Both the position numbers and the translations under genes were made by a program. From Calditrichia bacterium (lineage in GTDB: Bacteria > Calditrichota > Calditrichia > RBG-13-44-9 > J075), in contig JANQRS010000050.1 of assembly GCA_028284445.1 (NCBI GenBank), positions 186,001 to 250,000 on the forward strand: a stretch of DNA of 64,000 bases, given 5' to 3'. Shown here in pieces: positions 43,700-53,139 of the stretch (position 1 is its first letter; every line of letters starts with the position of its first letter). The notes beneath the pieces were generated by a model. The model was given only the letters and a program-made list of their open reading frames with translations, was not told where the DNA came from and made no database searches.

Positions 43700-43700
43700 C
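43625..43700. repeat. GTCA-punctuated mini-hairpin array after the FG-GAP gene
   Basis: Read on the minus strand directly after the stop codon, GC-rich words (GCTCGCGAGCTCGCC, GGCGCTGCGCGCC, GCCGACTTCGTCGAC, ACTCGCTCCGCTCG) alternate with GTCA at a period of 17-19 nt. Most words are themselves small inverted repeats. The array is in the direct 3' region of the gene, and a similar one lies near PorU (10100-10172). No known CRISPR, REP or terminator class fits. Confidence 0.75.
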
Positions 43701-45898
43701 TATTTCACAAGCACCATCTTTCCGCTGGCCAGGGCGGCGCTCTTGTTGAAACTCAATTGGTAAAAATACACGCCGCTGTCGACGCTTTCTCCGGCTGAAT
43801 TACGGGCATCCCAAATTACGGTATTGCGAATTTGCAATTGATTGTTGCTGAACTGCCAACTCCGAATCTTACGGCCAAGGATGTCATAAATTGTCAGGCT
43901 GTGATAACCACCCAACTCGCGAGCATCAATTGTGGCTTCCCAGGCAATGGTTGTTTGCGGATTAAAAGGATTGGGATAATTTGAGAGCAAATTTATCTCC
44001 GTGGCAATGACCGGCTCACGCACGTCATCGTCGATGCTGACAACCTGGCGGTTCATAAAATAAGCCAGGCCACCACCGCTGCTGCCTGTAAAGAGGTCCA
44101 GATCGCCGTCGCCATCGATATCAACAAAGTTGGGGCTGCTGCGCAAATCCCTCGGCAGACCAGTATTAAACTCTTGCACATAGTTCGGGGAGGTGACGGT
44201 ACCGATATTACGATAGAAGCGCATTCCGCTGGTATCGCTACCCACGATCAAATCATAATCCTGGTCGTTGTCGACATCTACAAAAAAAGGATAGCTATAG
44301 TCACCAATGTCAATATCAGCAAAATGCGTGGTGTCCAGTTCGAACAGCGGATTTGTTGCCGAGCCGACATTCCGGTAAAAGTTGATGTTGCCGGTGAATT
44401 CGCCAAAAAAGACATCCAAATCATCATCGTTGTCGATGTCCACGAAAAAGGGTGTGCTATTGTTACCGATGTCGATGGCCGTCGTGTCCGTCGGGTAGTT
44501 TTCAGCGATGAGGACAAAGTCTGCGCTGCTGCCCGTGCCGTCATTTCGAAAATAAGAGGTCTTACCGTCCCAGCGCCCCAGGATCAAGTCAAAATCCTGA
44601 TCGTTGTCCAGATCGACAAATGAAGGCGCATAATTGACATGCAGGCGCTGATCCCATTCGAGGTAGTGACTATCTGCCATGTAAAATGCGGGAGCTAGTG
44701 CGGTGCCGCGATTCTCGAAGAAATAGACACGGCTATTTAAGACATCCGGCGCATCAAGATCTTCCTGATTGGCCAGAAACAAGTCGTAGTCATTGTCGTT
44801 GTCGATGTCTACCAACTGCGGAATGGTATTTTGTCCAATGTCGATGCTGGGAACAAGCTGCCGGGTTCGCAGCTGAAAATCGAAATTGGCGCTGTCTCCG
44901 ATATTCTCATAGAAGTAGATATTTTCAACGCGATCAGCAATAAATGATGCCACACCACCAAGGATGCCGATAAACATGTCTGCGTCACCGTCGCTGTCGA
45001 TATCCGCAAAGCGCGGCACGTTGAATCCACCGCTAATCAATGGGTCATCGACCGGAAATTCTTCTATGATCTGATTCATGTCGAAACTATGTGCTTCACA
45101 GGTGCCGAAATTTTCCAGCAAGATGACGCTCTCGGCAAAAAAATCACCCCAGAAGATGTCCTGGTCGCCATCTGCATCGATATCAATCAGAGAAAGGGAG
45201 TTGGCGCCGTGACGCGGATCTTCGCTTGCTGCAGACCGTTTCCCGCCACCGGTTAAAATGGTAATACCGGCAAAAAAGTCGGTAAAAAGGCTATATTGAG
45301 GAATGTCATTCTGGTCGAAACCATCCAGTTCATAAAGCGTGATGCGGCCGGTTTGCCGCCCGAGAAAAAGCTCTAAATCGCCGTCGCAATCGATGTCCGA
45401 CCATTCCGGAATACTCAGGCCATCCACCTGGATGATATCACCATTGACATCCCTGAGACTATCAGCTGCCAGAACGTAGTTGGCGTTTGCGGCAGTGCCG
45501 TCGTTGCGGTAATAGCGGATTATACCAAAGGGGCTTTCCGCAAATAAATCCTGATCATTGTCGCGATCCACGTCGGCAAATTTAAACCAGTCTCCAACGG
45601 CAATATTCGCAAAGCGATCGGTTACCCATTCGAATTCGTATTGCTCCGAAGTGCCGACATTGCGCAGGAAGATGAGCTGGTCGGCGCGGTCCTGCACAAA
45701 TAAATCCGGATCCTGATCATCGTCGATATCAACCAGCTGGATGACGGGGGTATTCAAGCCGCCGCTGAGAGGAAGATCAATCGGGTTGCCGTTGATATCA
45801 AAAAATGGAATGCTTGATACCTGGCGCTCGAGGTCAAAGATCTGCGAAAAAAGCGGCGAAAATAAACCGCAAACGATAATCAGTAAAAGGGACTTCAT
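43700..45898 (-). CDS. Secreted FG-GAP/VCBS-repeat protein with T9SS sorting domain
   Basis: A 732-residue protein with a signal peptide (MKSLLLIIVCGLFSPLFS). At least ten copies of the calcium-binding FG-GAP/VCBS unit DIDxDxDxDLFxG...FYRNxG run from about residue 45 to 620 (for example VDIDDDQDPDLFVQD, VDIDNDNDYDLFLAN, VDVDNDQDYDLIVGS), which should fold as beta-propeller blades. The last 90 residues are the sorting domain: LLSNYPNPFNPQTTI, IYDILGRKIRSW, SGVYFYQLS, KMVLVK. The start overlaps the stop of the pentaheme cytochrome gene by one base (TAATG), so they are translated together. Likely a surface protein of the same extracellular unit. Ligand unknown. Confidence 0.88.
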   Translation of the reverse strand: MKSLLLIIVCGLFSPLFSQIFDLERQVSSIPFFDINGNPIDLPLSGGLNTPVIQLVDIDDDQDPDLFVQDRADQLIFLRNVGTSEQYEFEWVTDRFANIAVGDWFKFADVDRDNDQDLFAESPFGIIRYYRNDGTAANANYVLAADSLRDVNGDIIQVDGLSIPEWSDIDCDGDLELFLGRQTGRITLYELDGFDQNDIPQYSLFTDFFAGITILTGGGKRSAASEDPRHGANSLSLIDIDADGDQDIFWGDFFAESVILLENFGTCEAHSFDMNQIIEEFPVDDPLISGGFNVPRFADIDSDGDADMFIGILGGVASFIADRVENIYFYENIGDSANFDFQLRTRQLVPSIDIGQNTIPQLVDIDNDNDYDLFLANQEDLDAPDVLNSRVYFFENRGTALAPAFYMADSHYLEWDQRLHVNYAPSFVDLDNDQDFDLILGRWDGKTSYFRNDGTGSSADFVLIAENYPTDTTAIDIGNNSTPFFVDIDNDDDLDVFFGEFTGNINFYRNVGSATNPLFELDTTHFADIDIGDYSYPFFVDVDNDQDYDLIVGSDTSGMRFYRNIGTVTSPNYVQEFNTGLPRDLRSSPNFVDIDGDGDLDLFTGSSGGGLAYFMNRQVVSIDDDVREPVIATEINLLSNYPNPFNPQTTIAWEATIDARELGGYHSLTIYDILGRKIRSWQFSNNQLQIRNTVIWDARNSAGESVDSGVYFYQLSFNKSAALASGKMVLVK

Positions 45899-47277
45899 TA
45901 GTCTTGTCCTGTGGTTATGATTATATCCTGCTCGAAAGTTTCCATATCGAACACCAGGAGCTCAGATATTAAATCGGCCTGGCCGATGCTGCGCAGGAGA
46001 TAGGGGGGGAAAGAACGAAATCGTGTTCGCACAGACAAATTGATTGTCGTACCGCTTGCCGGGGCAGCGATGGTGAAAGTACTGGTTCGCGATTCGAAAG
46101 CAGGGATTGTTTGCAAATCTACACTGTTGGCTTCCCAGAAGAAGGGGATTTCGTTGCCGGTTTCATCAAAGGCATAGCCGCGGTAGATGACCAGCGTAGA
46201 ATCTTCATCGATCAAACCGTTTTGCACAAATTCGCTGTGTTCATCCCGTAAGTCGCCATTGTCGTCAAGTAGCCCGGTGCTGAATACAACTTCATCGGTG
46301 GCGGCATCCGTCGCAACCAATTCAATCCACATTTGACGCTCGAAGGTCGATCCCGATGGCACGTTGTGCCCGGTAAAGGCATTTTGCAATTCGACGGATA
46401 CCTGGAATTCGCTGCCGGCGCTGACATCTGTTGGTGCGGTGATTCTCATATTGATCGAATTTTCCAATAGTGCCGCCACCTCGGCGATCGTTTCCTCCTT
46501 GCCGGGAAAATCGATTAAGGGGTAGTCGACGCCGATAAATTTATGGCGATGCACCGTTCGGGTGGGGCCGCCGACAGCTGCCTGGCCCTGGTAGGCGGGC
46601 ATGTGGCAATCCTGGCATTCAATACCCATTCCGGCATAGGCGCTTAGGTCCCATTCCAGGTTGGTCTCTTCCAGGTTGAACGGACCATTCGGCGACTTGA
46701 TGTCGTGGCAGGGTGCGCAGATATCGGAAAAGCTCATACGAACGCCGAATTTGGAATCGTGAAATTCGTTGTCCACGGGATCGGAGATATTGCCCTCGCG
46801 TACCCGGTCCAGGGTCAGCGCGCGAACGCCCAAGCCGCGTCCGGGATTGTCCGTCATTTTATGACAAACATCGCAGCCAATTGCATTGGCGCCCTTTACA
46901 GAGAGGTCTTCAAGAGCAAATCCCGGTGGTGTTTCTCCCAGAAGCGATGCAACCGGGGCATGACAGCCAACGCAGAATTGGTCGAGCTCGTTATTTGATC
47001 GCTGTTGCCCAATGTTGTTCAGGGTTTGAAAAACCGGATCGGCAAGTGCGTAGGCATGCATGGATACTTCCCACTCATCGAAGTGGTTCGGATGGCAGGT
47101 GCCGCATTGCTGTGAGTTGCCAACGGCCATGCGCAGCAGCTCAGTGCTGTCGACCGGGGTCGGCGGTGGTGGGTCAATGGTAGATTCGCCGCAGTTTTGA
47201 AGAGATACCAGCAAGAAAAGAGCGCCGGTATATATTAAAAGGGCCCGCGTGACGGACCCTTTTGCTTGCAAAAACAT
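45898..47277 (-). CDS. Pentaheme c-type cytochrome lipoprotein
   Basis: A 459-residue lipoprotein: the signal peptide ends in a lipobox with C29 in SLQNCGESTIDP. Five CxxCH heme sites are visible: CGTCH, CVGCH, CDVCH, CAPCH and CQDCH, all within about residues 55-225, in the arrangement of cytochrome c554-like domains (NPxHFDEW..MHAYAxxDPVF precedes the second). The remaining 230 residues form beta-rich, Ig-like domains (GHNVPSGSTFERQMWIELVATDA) without hemes. It should sit outside the inner membrane and carry electrons. It lies between a beta-propeller lipoprotein (14 nt upstream) and the FG-GAP T9SS gene (one-base overlap). No partner reductase is encoded nearby, so the acceptor or donor is unknown. 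Confidence 0.88.
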   Translation of the reverse strand: MFLQAKGSVTRALLIYTGALFLLVSLQNCGESTIDPPPPTPVDSTELLRMAVGNSQQCGTCHPNHFDEWEVSMHAYALADPVFQTLNNIGQQRSNNELDQFCVGCHAPVASLLGETPPGFALEDLSVKGANAIGCDVCHKMTDNPGRGLGVRALTLDRVREGNISDPVDNEFHDSKFGVRMSFSDICAPCHDIKSPNGPFNLEETNLEWDLSAYAGMGIECQDCHMPAYQGQAAVGGPTRTVHRHKFIGVDYPLIDFPGKEETIAEVAALLENSINMRITAPTDVSAGSEFQVSVELQNAFTGHNVPSGSTFERQMWIELVATDAATDEVVFSTGLLDDNGDLRDEHSEFVQNGLIDEDSTLVIYRGYAFDETGNEIPFFWEANSVDLQTIPAFESRTSTFTIAAPASGTTINLSVRTRFRSFPPYLLRSIGQADLISELLVFDMETFEQDIIITTGQD

Positions 47278-47291
47278 GAAAGGGTAGCCTC

Positions 47292-48728
47292 TTAATTTTC
47301 GTTCAGCATACGCATGCCGGAACCAAAGTTCTCGATTTCGATGACCTTTGCGATCTCGTTGGTCTCGGTATCGATCACTGTAACAGTGCCGATAATGCTG
47401 TTGTCACCAAAATCATAGTAGGGGACATAAGCGCCGGTGGTGTTGCGGCCGGACACAAAGACGTATTTGCCGTCTGGAGAAATGGCGATGCCGTGTGGCT
47501 GTGAGAGGCCATCGCTGCCGTCGCCAGCCCCATAAGGTGTTGGTGTCAACGTCGCGACGTCAATTACCGCAAAGTTGTTCATCATCAAATTGCCAACATA
47601 AAGCTCGGTACCATCGTCGTTGAAAACGGAGTGCCAGGGACGGCCGCCAAGCGTTACAGTGCCGGATACGAACCGATTGGTCGGATCGCTAACGTCCACC
47701 ACCACGATTTCCCCGGTGCCGAAGCAGGACAGATATACTTTGCTATCGTCGTCGGAGACACTGCCTTGCAGCGGCTGTTTGCCGGCGCCCAGCGGAATGG
47801 CTTCTTCAAATTCCTTGGTGTTGTGATTCACAACCAGGAATTGATCTTCGACAAAGCTGGCAGTGTACGCATAGTTACCATCAGCGCTCATTGCCATTGC
47901 GTGCGGAACAGTGAGTCCGGGCGGCAAGATAATATTGCCGTCGTTGCCAGTGTCCAGCGGTTCCATGGTGTCGGAGTTGATTGCAAAAATAGATGTGGTG
48001 CTATTATTCAGCATGAAGCGGGAAATATAAAGCACGTCTTCCAGGGGATGATGCGCCATCAATGCCGGAATGTCAGTGGTAATCTGATCAACCAGCTCAT
48101 AAGTAGAAGTACTGATTTTCGCCACTGTATTTACCTGGGCATCAATCATGCTCACAAAAATATGCTGCTTGTCGCGGGCGATTTCCACGTGGTGCGGCTT
48201 GGCAGATGCCGGAAAGCCAAAGCCCTCTGCGGTCAGATCTATATTGCGAATAACGACTTGCGCATCTACATCAATCACATTAACCAGACCTTCGCCCTGG
48301 CTGCATACATAAAGCAGGTTGGTGGAATTGGCGTAAGGCACTTCATCATTGTCATTCTTGGCCCCTTCATTGATCCAGCGCTCGAGGAAGGCAATTTTCA
48401 CGTCTGTGAGTTCATTGCTGTTGTCCAGCTTTTGAGTCAATTCAACCAGGAGGCTGTTGTTCGCATCAAAGGGTATGACCGCTTCACCGCGTTCCCAACC
48501 TTTGATGAGATTGGCCCAGCTATCCATTTGCAGCCCGGGAGGCATAATGTTATTAGCGGCGAGAATGCCGGCATATTCGTCAAGTAACGGCTGAACATGA
48601 TCACCGTAATCGATGGTCGTAATGTTACCGTAATCTATCGGGGCCGGTCCCGGCTCGGTGCTGCTTTCACCACAGGAAACCACATAGATTGCGGTGGCAA
48701 ACAATAGCATAAAAATCAGTTTCTTCAT
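47292..48728 (-). CDS. Beta-propeller lipoprotein with heme-less planctomycete-cytochrome-like domain
   Basis: A 478-residue lipoprotein (lipobox cysteine in VVSCGESSTEPGP). Residues about 35-125 resemble the planctomycete cytochrome C (PSCyt1) fold: HVQPLLDEY, LQMDSWANLIKGWERGEAVIPFDANNSLLVELTQ and LTDVKIAFLERWINEGAKND. The CxxCH that should follow VQPLLDEY is absent (replaced by AGILAANNIMPPG), so it should not bind heme. From residue 135 to the end a YncE-like seven-bladed propeller follows (VNVIDVDAQVVIRN, HHVEIARDKQHIFVSM, PHAMAMSADGNYAYTAS, GDSFVSGRNTTGAY). The gene is the first of three packed genes with the cytochrome and the FG-GAP protein. Its role could be docking or ligand binding. 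Confidence 0.8.
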   Translation of the reverse strand: MKKLIFMLLFATAIYVVSCGESSTEPGPAPIDYGNITTIDYGDHVQPLLDEYAGILAANNIMPPGLQMDSWANLIKGWERGEAVIPFDANNSLLVELTQKLDNSNELTDVKIAFLERWINEGAKNDNDEVPYANSTNLLYVCSQGEGLVNVIDVDAQVVIRNIDLTAEGFGFPASAKPHHVEIARDKQHIFVSMIDAQVNTVAKISTSTYELVDQITTDIPALMAHHPLEDVLYISRFMLNNSTTSIFAINSDTMEPLDTGNDGNIILPPGLTVPHAMAMSADGNYAYTASFVEDQFLVVNHNTKEFEEAIPLGAGKQPLQGSVSDDDSKVYLSCFGTGEIVVVDVSDPTNRFVSGTVTLGGRPWHSVFNDDGTELYVGNLMMNNFAVIDVATLTPTPYGAGDGSDGLSQPHGIAISPDGKYVFVSGRNTTGAYVPYYDFGDNSIIGTVTVIDTETNEIAKVIEIENFGSGMRMLNEN

Positions 48729-48770
48729 TCTTACTCCTTTAACACATAGTTGAGATCAATTAATAGCTTT

Positions 48771-48788
48771 GCTGCAAGCAATTGCAGC
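48771..48788. promoter_or_regulatory. Inverted repeat in the divergent region, possible operator
   Basis: GCTGCAA and TTGCAGC flank a 4-nt loop. It lies about 45 nt upstream of the propeller gene start (48728) and 155 nt upstream of the M28 gene, in the 212-nt divergent interval. It could bind a dimeric regulator for the redox cassette. No promoter could be assigned with confidence. Confidence 0.35.
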
Positions 48789-48940
48789 TCTGTTCACTCG
48801 CCTAGTTATACAGCTTCATCCTCGTCCGCCCTAATCATTATAGCGAGACTTTTTCTGAAAAGTTAGTTTGTTGTCGCTTGTATTTGGCAAAAAGCATATA
48901 TTGAGGGCCGGTACTTTTCAAAACAAGGATTTTTTCAATT

Positions 48941-50752
48941 ATGCGAGCGATAAAGACATCAAAAATAGTGGCCTGCGTGGGCCTGGCAGCTTTCCTTTTT
49001 GTCACTGCATCTTGTATGCGTGCCGAAGAGGGAAGTTCTATGAAAAAGGCAATAATCAAGGATCATGTGCAGTATTTGGCTTCCCGGGAATTGGCGGGAC
49101 GCGGCACCGGCAGCGGCGGCGACATGTTGGCTGCAGATTACATCGTCAAACACTTTGAACAACACGGCGTTGAACCGGTCGGCGAGTCCTTTCTGCAGGA
49201 ATTTGAAATCATCAGCGAGGTGAAACAGGCGCCCGGGAATTATGTTCGCATTGTGGTGGACGGCCAAAGCAAATCCCTGACGACCGGTAGCGAGTGGCTG
49301 CCGCTTTCCTCGTCAGCAAGCGACACCATTTCCGGACGCCTGGTCTTTGCCGGATATGGGATTGAGGCGCCGGACAAAAACTATCGCGACTATAAGGGCG
49401 TCGATGTTGCCGGAAAAATAGTGGTGATATTGCGCGGTTCACCGGACGGTGAAAATCCGCATGGTGATTTTGCCCAGTTTGCCCTGGTGGACAGCAAGTT
49501 GCGAACAGCGGCGGAAAAAGGCGCTGCCGGGCTGATTCTGGTGAATCCGTCTTATATGGATGATGAACCGAGGCGTTTTCGTCTCTCACACCCCTGGAAG
49601 CAGGGAGATATTGCTGCGGTCAGCACTGTTCGTTCGGTCATTGATGAGTTTTTGCCTTCCGGAAAAACGCTAGGCGATCTGGAAGAGAAAATTAATGCGA
49701 CCGTCAAGCCGGCCAGCTTTTCGATACCGGCGGCGAAAGTTGAAATCGGCGTTGAGCTAACCGCAGTCCCCAAAACCAGCGCAAATGTCATTGGCCTGGT
49801 AAAGGGCAGTGATCCCGCTCGCGCGGATGAATACATTGTGCTCGGCGCTCACTATGACCACCTGGGCATGGGTGGACACGGCTCGCGGGCCGCCAGTGAT
49901 GCTGCATCCATTCACTATGGTGCGGATGACAATGCATCCGGAACTGCCGCGATGATGGAAGTTGCGGCCCGTATTGCCGCCGATCCACTTCCCCGGTCCG
50001 TTCTGTTTATGGGATTCAGTGGCGAGGAGATGGGCCTGATCGGTTCAACCTATTTCTGCGACAATCCAACCGTTCCGCTGGATAAAATTGTGACCATGGT
50101 TAATCTCGATATGGTTGGCCGAATGACCGAAAACAAAATGACTGTTAACGGCACCGGCACGTCTTCTCTCTGGGACCCACTGGTTGATTCCCTTGGGACG
50201 CATTACGAGTTGAAGGTGTCCAAGAGCGCTGACGGCTACGGCCCAAGCGACCATGCAGCTTTCTATGGCCGTGATATTCCGGTGTTGATGCTGTTTACCG
50301 GTTTACACGACGACTACCATCGGCCTTCCGATACCAGCGACAAAGTGAATTATGAGGGCCTGGATATTGTTGCCAACTTTGCCGGTTCCGTGCTGGCGGA
50401 AGTCGGCAACGCGACGGATCGTCCGGATTTTATCAAAGTGAAATCGTCTGCCAACCAGGGACGCAGCATGATGTTCAAGGTCTGGGTTGGTACAATTCCT
50501 GACTATAGTGATCATCCCAAAGGCATGCGCATTACCGGCGTTCGCGACGGCAGTCCGGCTGCCAAAGGCGGGATGCAGGGGAATGATGTGATCACCAAAT
50601 TTGGCGAAACAACGGTCAAGAATATTTATGATTATACCTACGCACTTGGCAAATTCAAGCCGGGTGATGAAGTGAAAGTGACTGTCCTGCGAGGTGAGGA
50701 GCCGGGTGAAGAGGTGGAGCTAACGCTGATGCTGGAAAGCCGCAAAGAGTAA
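48941..50752 (+). CDS. M28-family zinc aminopeptidase lipoprotein with PA and PDZ domains
   Basis: A 603-residue secreted protein; the signal peptide ends at a lipobox-like VTASC (cysteine 25). Residues 115-240 hold a PA-type domain (SDTISGRLVFAGYGIEAPDKNYRDYKGVDVAGKIVVILRGSP). The two-zinc M28 core is at 270-480: LGAHYDHLGMGG (H and D), GADDNASGTAAMMEVA, FMGFSGEEMGLIGS (E-E), NLDMVGR and SDHAAFYG. A PDZ domain closes the protein (MRITGVRDGSPAAKGGMQGNDVITKFGET). It should remove N-terminal residues from peptides in the periplasm or outside. It is followed after 20 nt by the S9 peptidase gene. Confidence 0.9.
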   Translation: MRAIKTSKIVACVGLAAFLFVTASCMRAEEGSSMKKAIIKDHVQYLASRELAGRGTGSGGDMLAADYIVKHFEQHGVEPVGESFLQEFEIISEVKQAPGNYVRIVVDGQSKSLTTGSEWLPLSSSASDTISGRLVFAGYGIEAPDKNYRDYKGVDVAGKIVVILRGSPDGENPHGDFAQFALVDSKLRTAAEKGAAGLILVNPSYMDDEPRRFRLSHPWKQGDIAAVSTVRSVIDEFLPSGKTLGDLEEKINATVKPASFSIPAAKVEIGVELTAVPKTSANVIGLVKGSDPARADEYIVLGAHYDHLGMGGHGSRAASDAASIHYGADDNASGTAAMMEVAARIAADPLPRSVLFMGFSGEEMGLIGSTYFCDNPTVPLDKIVTMVNLDMVGRMTENKMTVNGTGTSSLWDPLVDSLGTHYELKVSKSADGYGPSDHAAFYGRDIPVLMLFTGLHDDYHRPSDTSDKVNYEGLDIVANFAGSVLAEVGNATDRPDFIKVKSSANQGRSMMFKVWVGTIPDYSDHPKGMRITGVRDGSPAAKGGMQGNDVITKFGETTVKNIYDYTYALGKFKPGDEVKVTVLRGEEPGEEVELTLMLESRKE

Positions 50753-50772
50753 TCTATCTAGGAGGCCTGCTA

Positions 50773-53136
50773 ATGCAGCCAATTCGCCTGTTGTTACTGT
50801 TCACCGTCTACTTGCTGACTGTTACACTCTGGGCACAATCACCACAACTTTCAGTTGAAAAAATTATGCAGGATCCCTTCAAATCTGTGGGGAGTCTGCC
50901 CTCCAATATCTACTGGTCTGAGGATAGCCGCCATATATACTTTATGTGGAATCCGGAAGGGGATGATGCCGACTCGCTGTACCGGGTGTCAGTGAAAGGC
51001 GGCAAACCGGAAAAAGTAAGCCCCAGGGATCGAAAACGTTTGCCGGCTACCTCTGGAGACTACGACCGCAGTTATTCGCGGAAGGTCTATAGCAAAGATG
51101 GCGATCTCTTCCTGCTTGACATCAAAAAAATGAAAACTCGCCGTCTGACGCGGACGATGGATGCTGAATCAAACCCGGTTTTCAGCGCTGACGAAAAGGC
51201 CATTCTATTCCGTAAGGACAAGAATCTCTATCGCTGGCAGCTGTCCGACGGCAGTGTCGAGCAAATAACCGATTTCCGCAGCGGAAGCAAGAAGGAAGAC
51301 AAGGAAGCACCGAAAGGCAGCAATCGCCAGTGGCTAATAGATGAAGAAGCACGGTTGATTGAGGTGATCCGCGAACAGGAAATTGAGCGCCTGGAAACCC
51401 GCCGCCGCAAGGAAATTGATCGTGGCGAAAACCCACTGCCAATTTACATCGGTAAGGATGCCGTTTCCGGTCAGCAACTTAGCCCGGACGACAATTATGT
51501 GACCTTCCGCCTGCAGAAGTCGCCGGCAGGCGAGCACGGCACTAAGGTACCAAATTATGTCACTCGCGATGGCTACACAGCGCAATTAAATGCGCGTCCG
51601 AAAGTCGGTAGTCCGCAATCCTCACACCGATTCGGCATTTACGATATCCGTCGCGACGAAGTCACTTACGTCGACACGGAGCAGATTCCCGGCATTTTTG
51701 ATCAATGGAATAAAGCAGAAGGGGATTCTGCCAGCGAAAAGAAGGCCCGTCAGGTAATTATTTACGGCCCATTCTGGTCGGATAATGGTAAGCATGCAGT
51801 CGTTGTCATTCGCGCGATCGATAATAAGGATCGCTGGATAATGAAGCTGGATCCGAGGCAGGCGAAATTGACATTGATTGACCGGCAGCATGATGAAGCA
51901 TGGGTTGGTGGTCCGGGGATTTCCGGATGGATATTCTTTCCGGGTAATATCGGATGGCTGCCTGATAATCGTCGTATCTGGTTTCAATCAGAAGAAAGCG
52001 GTTACTCCCATCTTTACACATATGATGTTGTTTCCGGGAAGAAGCGAGCGCTGACAAGTGGGCAGTATGAAGTCACCAGCGTGCAAATGAGCCGCGATAA
52101 AAAGCATTGGTTCCTGACAACCAGCGAGGTGCATCCCGGGGAGCGCCACTTATACAAAATGCCGCTGAACGGTGGCAAAAAGACCCGCGTCACCGATAAA
52201 GCCGGGAATCATCAGACCAATATTTCGCCGGATGAGAAATACCTGGCAACCCGTTTCTCATACAGCAATCAGCCCTGGCAGCTTTTCGTTGGACGTAATA
52301 AGGCCGGCGCTGAGCAGCGTCAGGTGACGGATGAGCTCAGTGAGCAGTTCCGTGCTTATGCCTGGCGGGACCCGGAGATCGTGAAGATCCCGGCGCGGGA
52401 TGGTGCTGAAGTTTACGCCCGCTTGTATCGTCCGCAGAATGCCGCTGCAGGTGATCCGGCAGTTGTTTTTGTGCACGGGGCAGGCTATCTACAAAACGCC
52501 CACAAGTGGTGGAGCGCCTACTTCCGCGAGTATATGTTTCATAATCTTCTGGTTGACAACGGCTATACAGTTTTGGATATTGACTACCGTGCCAGTGCAG
52601 GATATGGACGCGATTGGCGAACTGCAATTTATCGGCATATGGGAGGGAAGGATCTCACAGACCAGGTTGATGGTGCTGCCTGGCTTGTCGAGACATTTAA
52701 AGTTGATCCGAAGCGCATCGGTATTTATGGTGGTTCTTATGGCGGCTTCATTACGTTTATGGCCATGTTTACCGAACCCGATGTGTTCGCCTGTGGCGCC
52801 GCATTGAGGCCGGTGTCCGATTGGGCTCATTATAATCATCCCTATACCTCGAATATCCTGAACGAGCCGCAGGCTGACAGTCTGGCTTACGTGCGCAGTT
52901 CGCCAATTTATCATGCAGAAGGACTGCGTGGTGCATTGCTGATTTGTCATGGTATGATTGATACCAATGTGCATTTTCAGGATGTGGTTCGTCTTTCCCA
53001 GCGACTTATTGAGTTGGGCAAAGACAATTGGGAACTGGCAGTATATCCCCTTGAGGGACATGGATTTACCGAGCCGAGTAGCTGGACAGATGAATATAAG
53101 CGCGTCTTCAAGCTGTTCGAGACGCATCTAAAATAG
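50773..53136 (+). CDS. S9-family prolyl-oligopeptidase-like peptidase
   Basis: A 787-residue protein with a signal peptide (about residues 1-22). Residues 25-520 form the gating propeller with WD40-like PD40 units (SEDSRHIYFMW, FSADEKAILFRKD, SPDDNYVTFRL). The alpha/beta hydrolase domain ends the protein: the nucleophile is in RIGIYGGSYGGFITFMA, the aspartate in GMIDTNVHFQD and the histidine in PLEGHGFTEPSSW. It belongs to the DPP IV/acylaminoacyl-peptidase branch. AGGAGG is placed seven bases before the ATG. It forms an operon with the M28 gene; the AAA+ gene follows after only three bases. Confidence 0.9.
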   Translation: MQPIRLLLLFTVYLLTVTLWAQSPQLSVEKIMQDPFKSVGSLPSNIYWSEDSRHIYFMWNPEGDDADSLYRVSVKGGKPEKVSPRDRKRLPATSGDYDRSYSRKVYSKDGDLFLLDIKKMKTRRLTRTMDAESNPVFSADEKAILFRKDKNLYRWQLSDGSVEQITDFRSGSKKEDKEAPKGSNRQWLIDEEARLIEVIREQEIERLETRRRKEIDRGENPLPIYIGKDAVSGQQLSPDDNYVTFRLQKSPAGEHGTKVPNYVTRDGYTAQLNARPKVGSPQSSHRFGIYDIRRDEVTYVDTEQIPGIFDQWNKAEGDSASEKKARQVIIYGPFWSDNGKHAVVVIRAIDNKDRWIMKLDPRQAKLTLIDRQHDEAWVGGPGISGWIFFPGNIGWLPDNRRIWFQSEESGYSHLYTYDVVSGKKRALTSGQYEVTSVQMSRDKKHWFLTTSEVHPGERHLYKMPLNGGKKTRVTDKAGNHQTNISPDEKYLATRFSYSNQPWQLFVGRNKAGAEQRQVTDELSEQFRAYAWRDPEIVKIPARDGAEVYARLYRPQNAAAGDPAVVFVHGAGYLQNAHKWWSAYFREYMFHNLLVDNGYTVLDIDYRASAGYGRDWRTAIYRHMGGKDLTDQVDGAAWLVETFKVDPKRIGIYGGSYGGFITFMAMFTEPDVFACGAALRPVSDWAHYNHPYTSNILNEPQADSLAYVRSSPIYHAEGLRGALLICHGMIDTNVHFQDVVRLSQRLIELGKDNWELAVYPLEGHGFTEPSSWTDEYKRVFKLFETHLK

Positions 53137-53139
53137 GAA

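Noticed and set aside
47631..48587. 318-codon plus-strand frame over the propeller lipoprotein
   Set aside because: Antisense of a clear lipoprotein with repeats; no family match.
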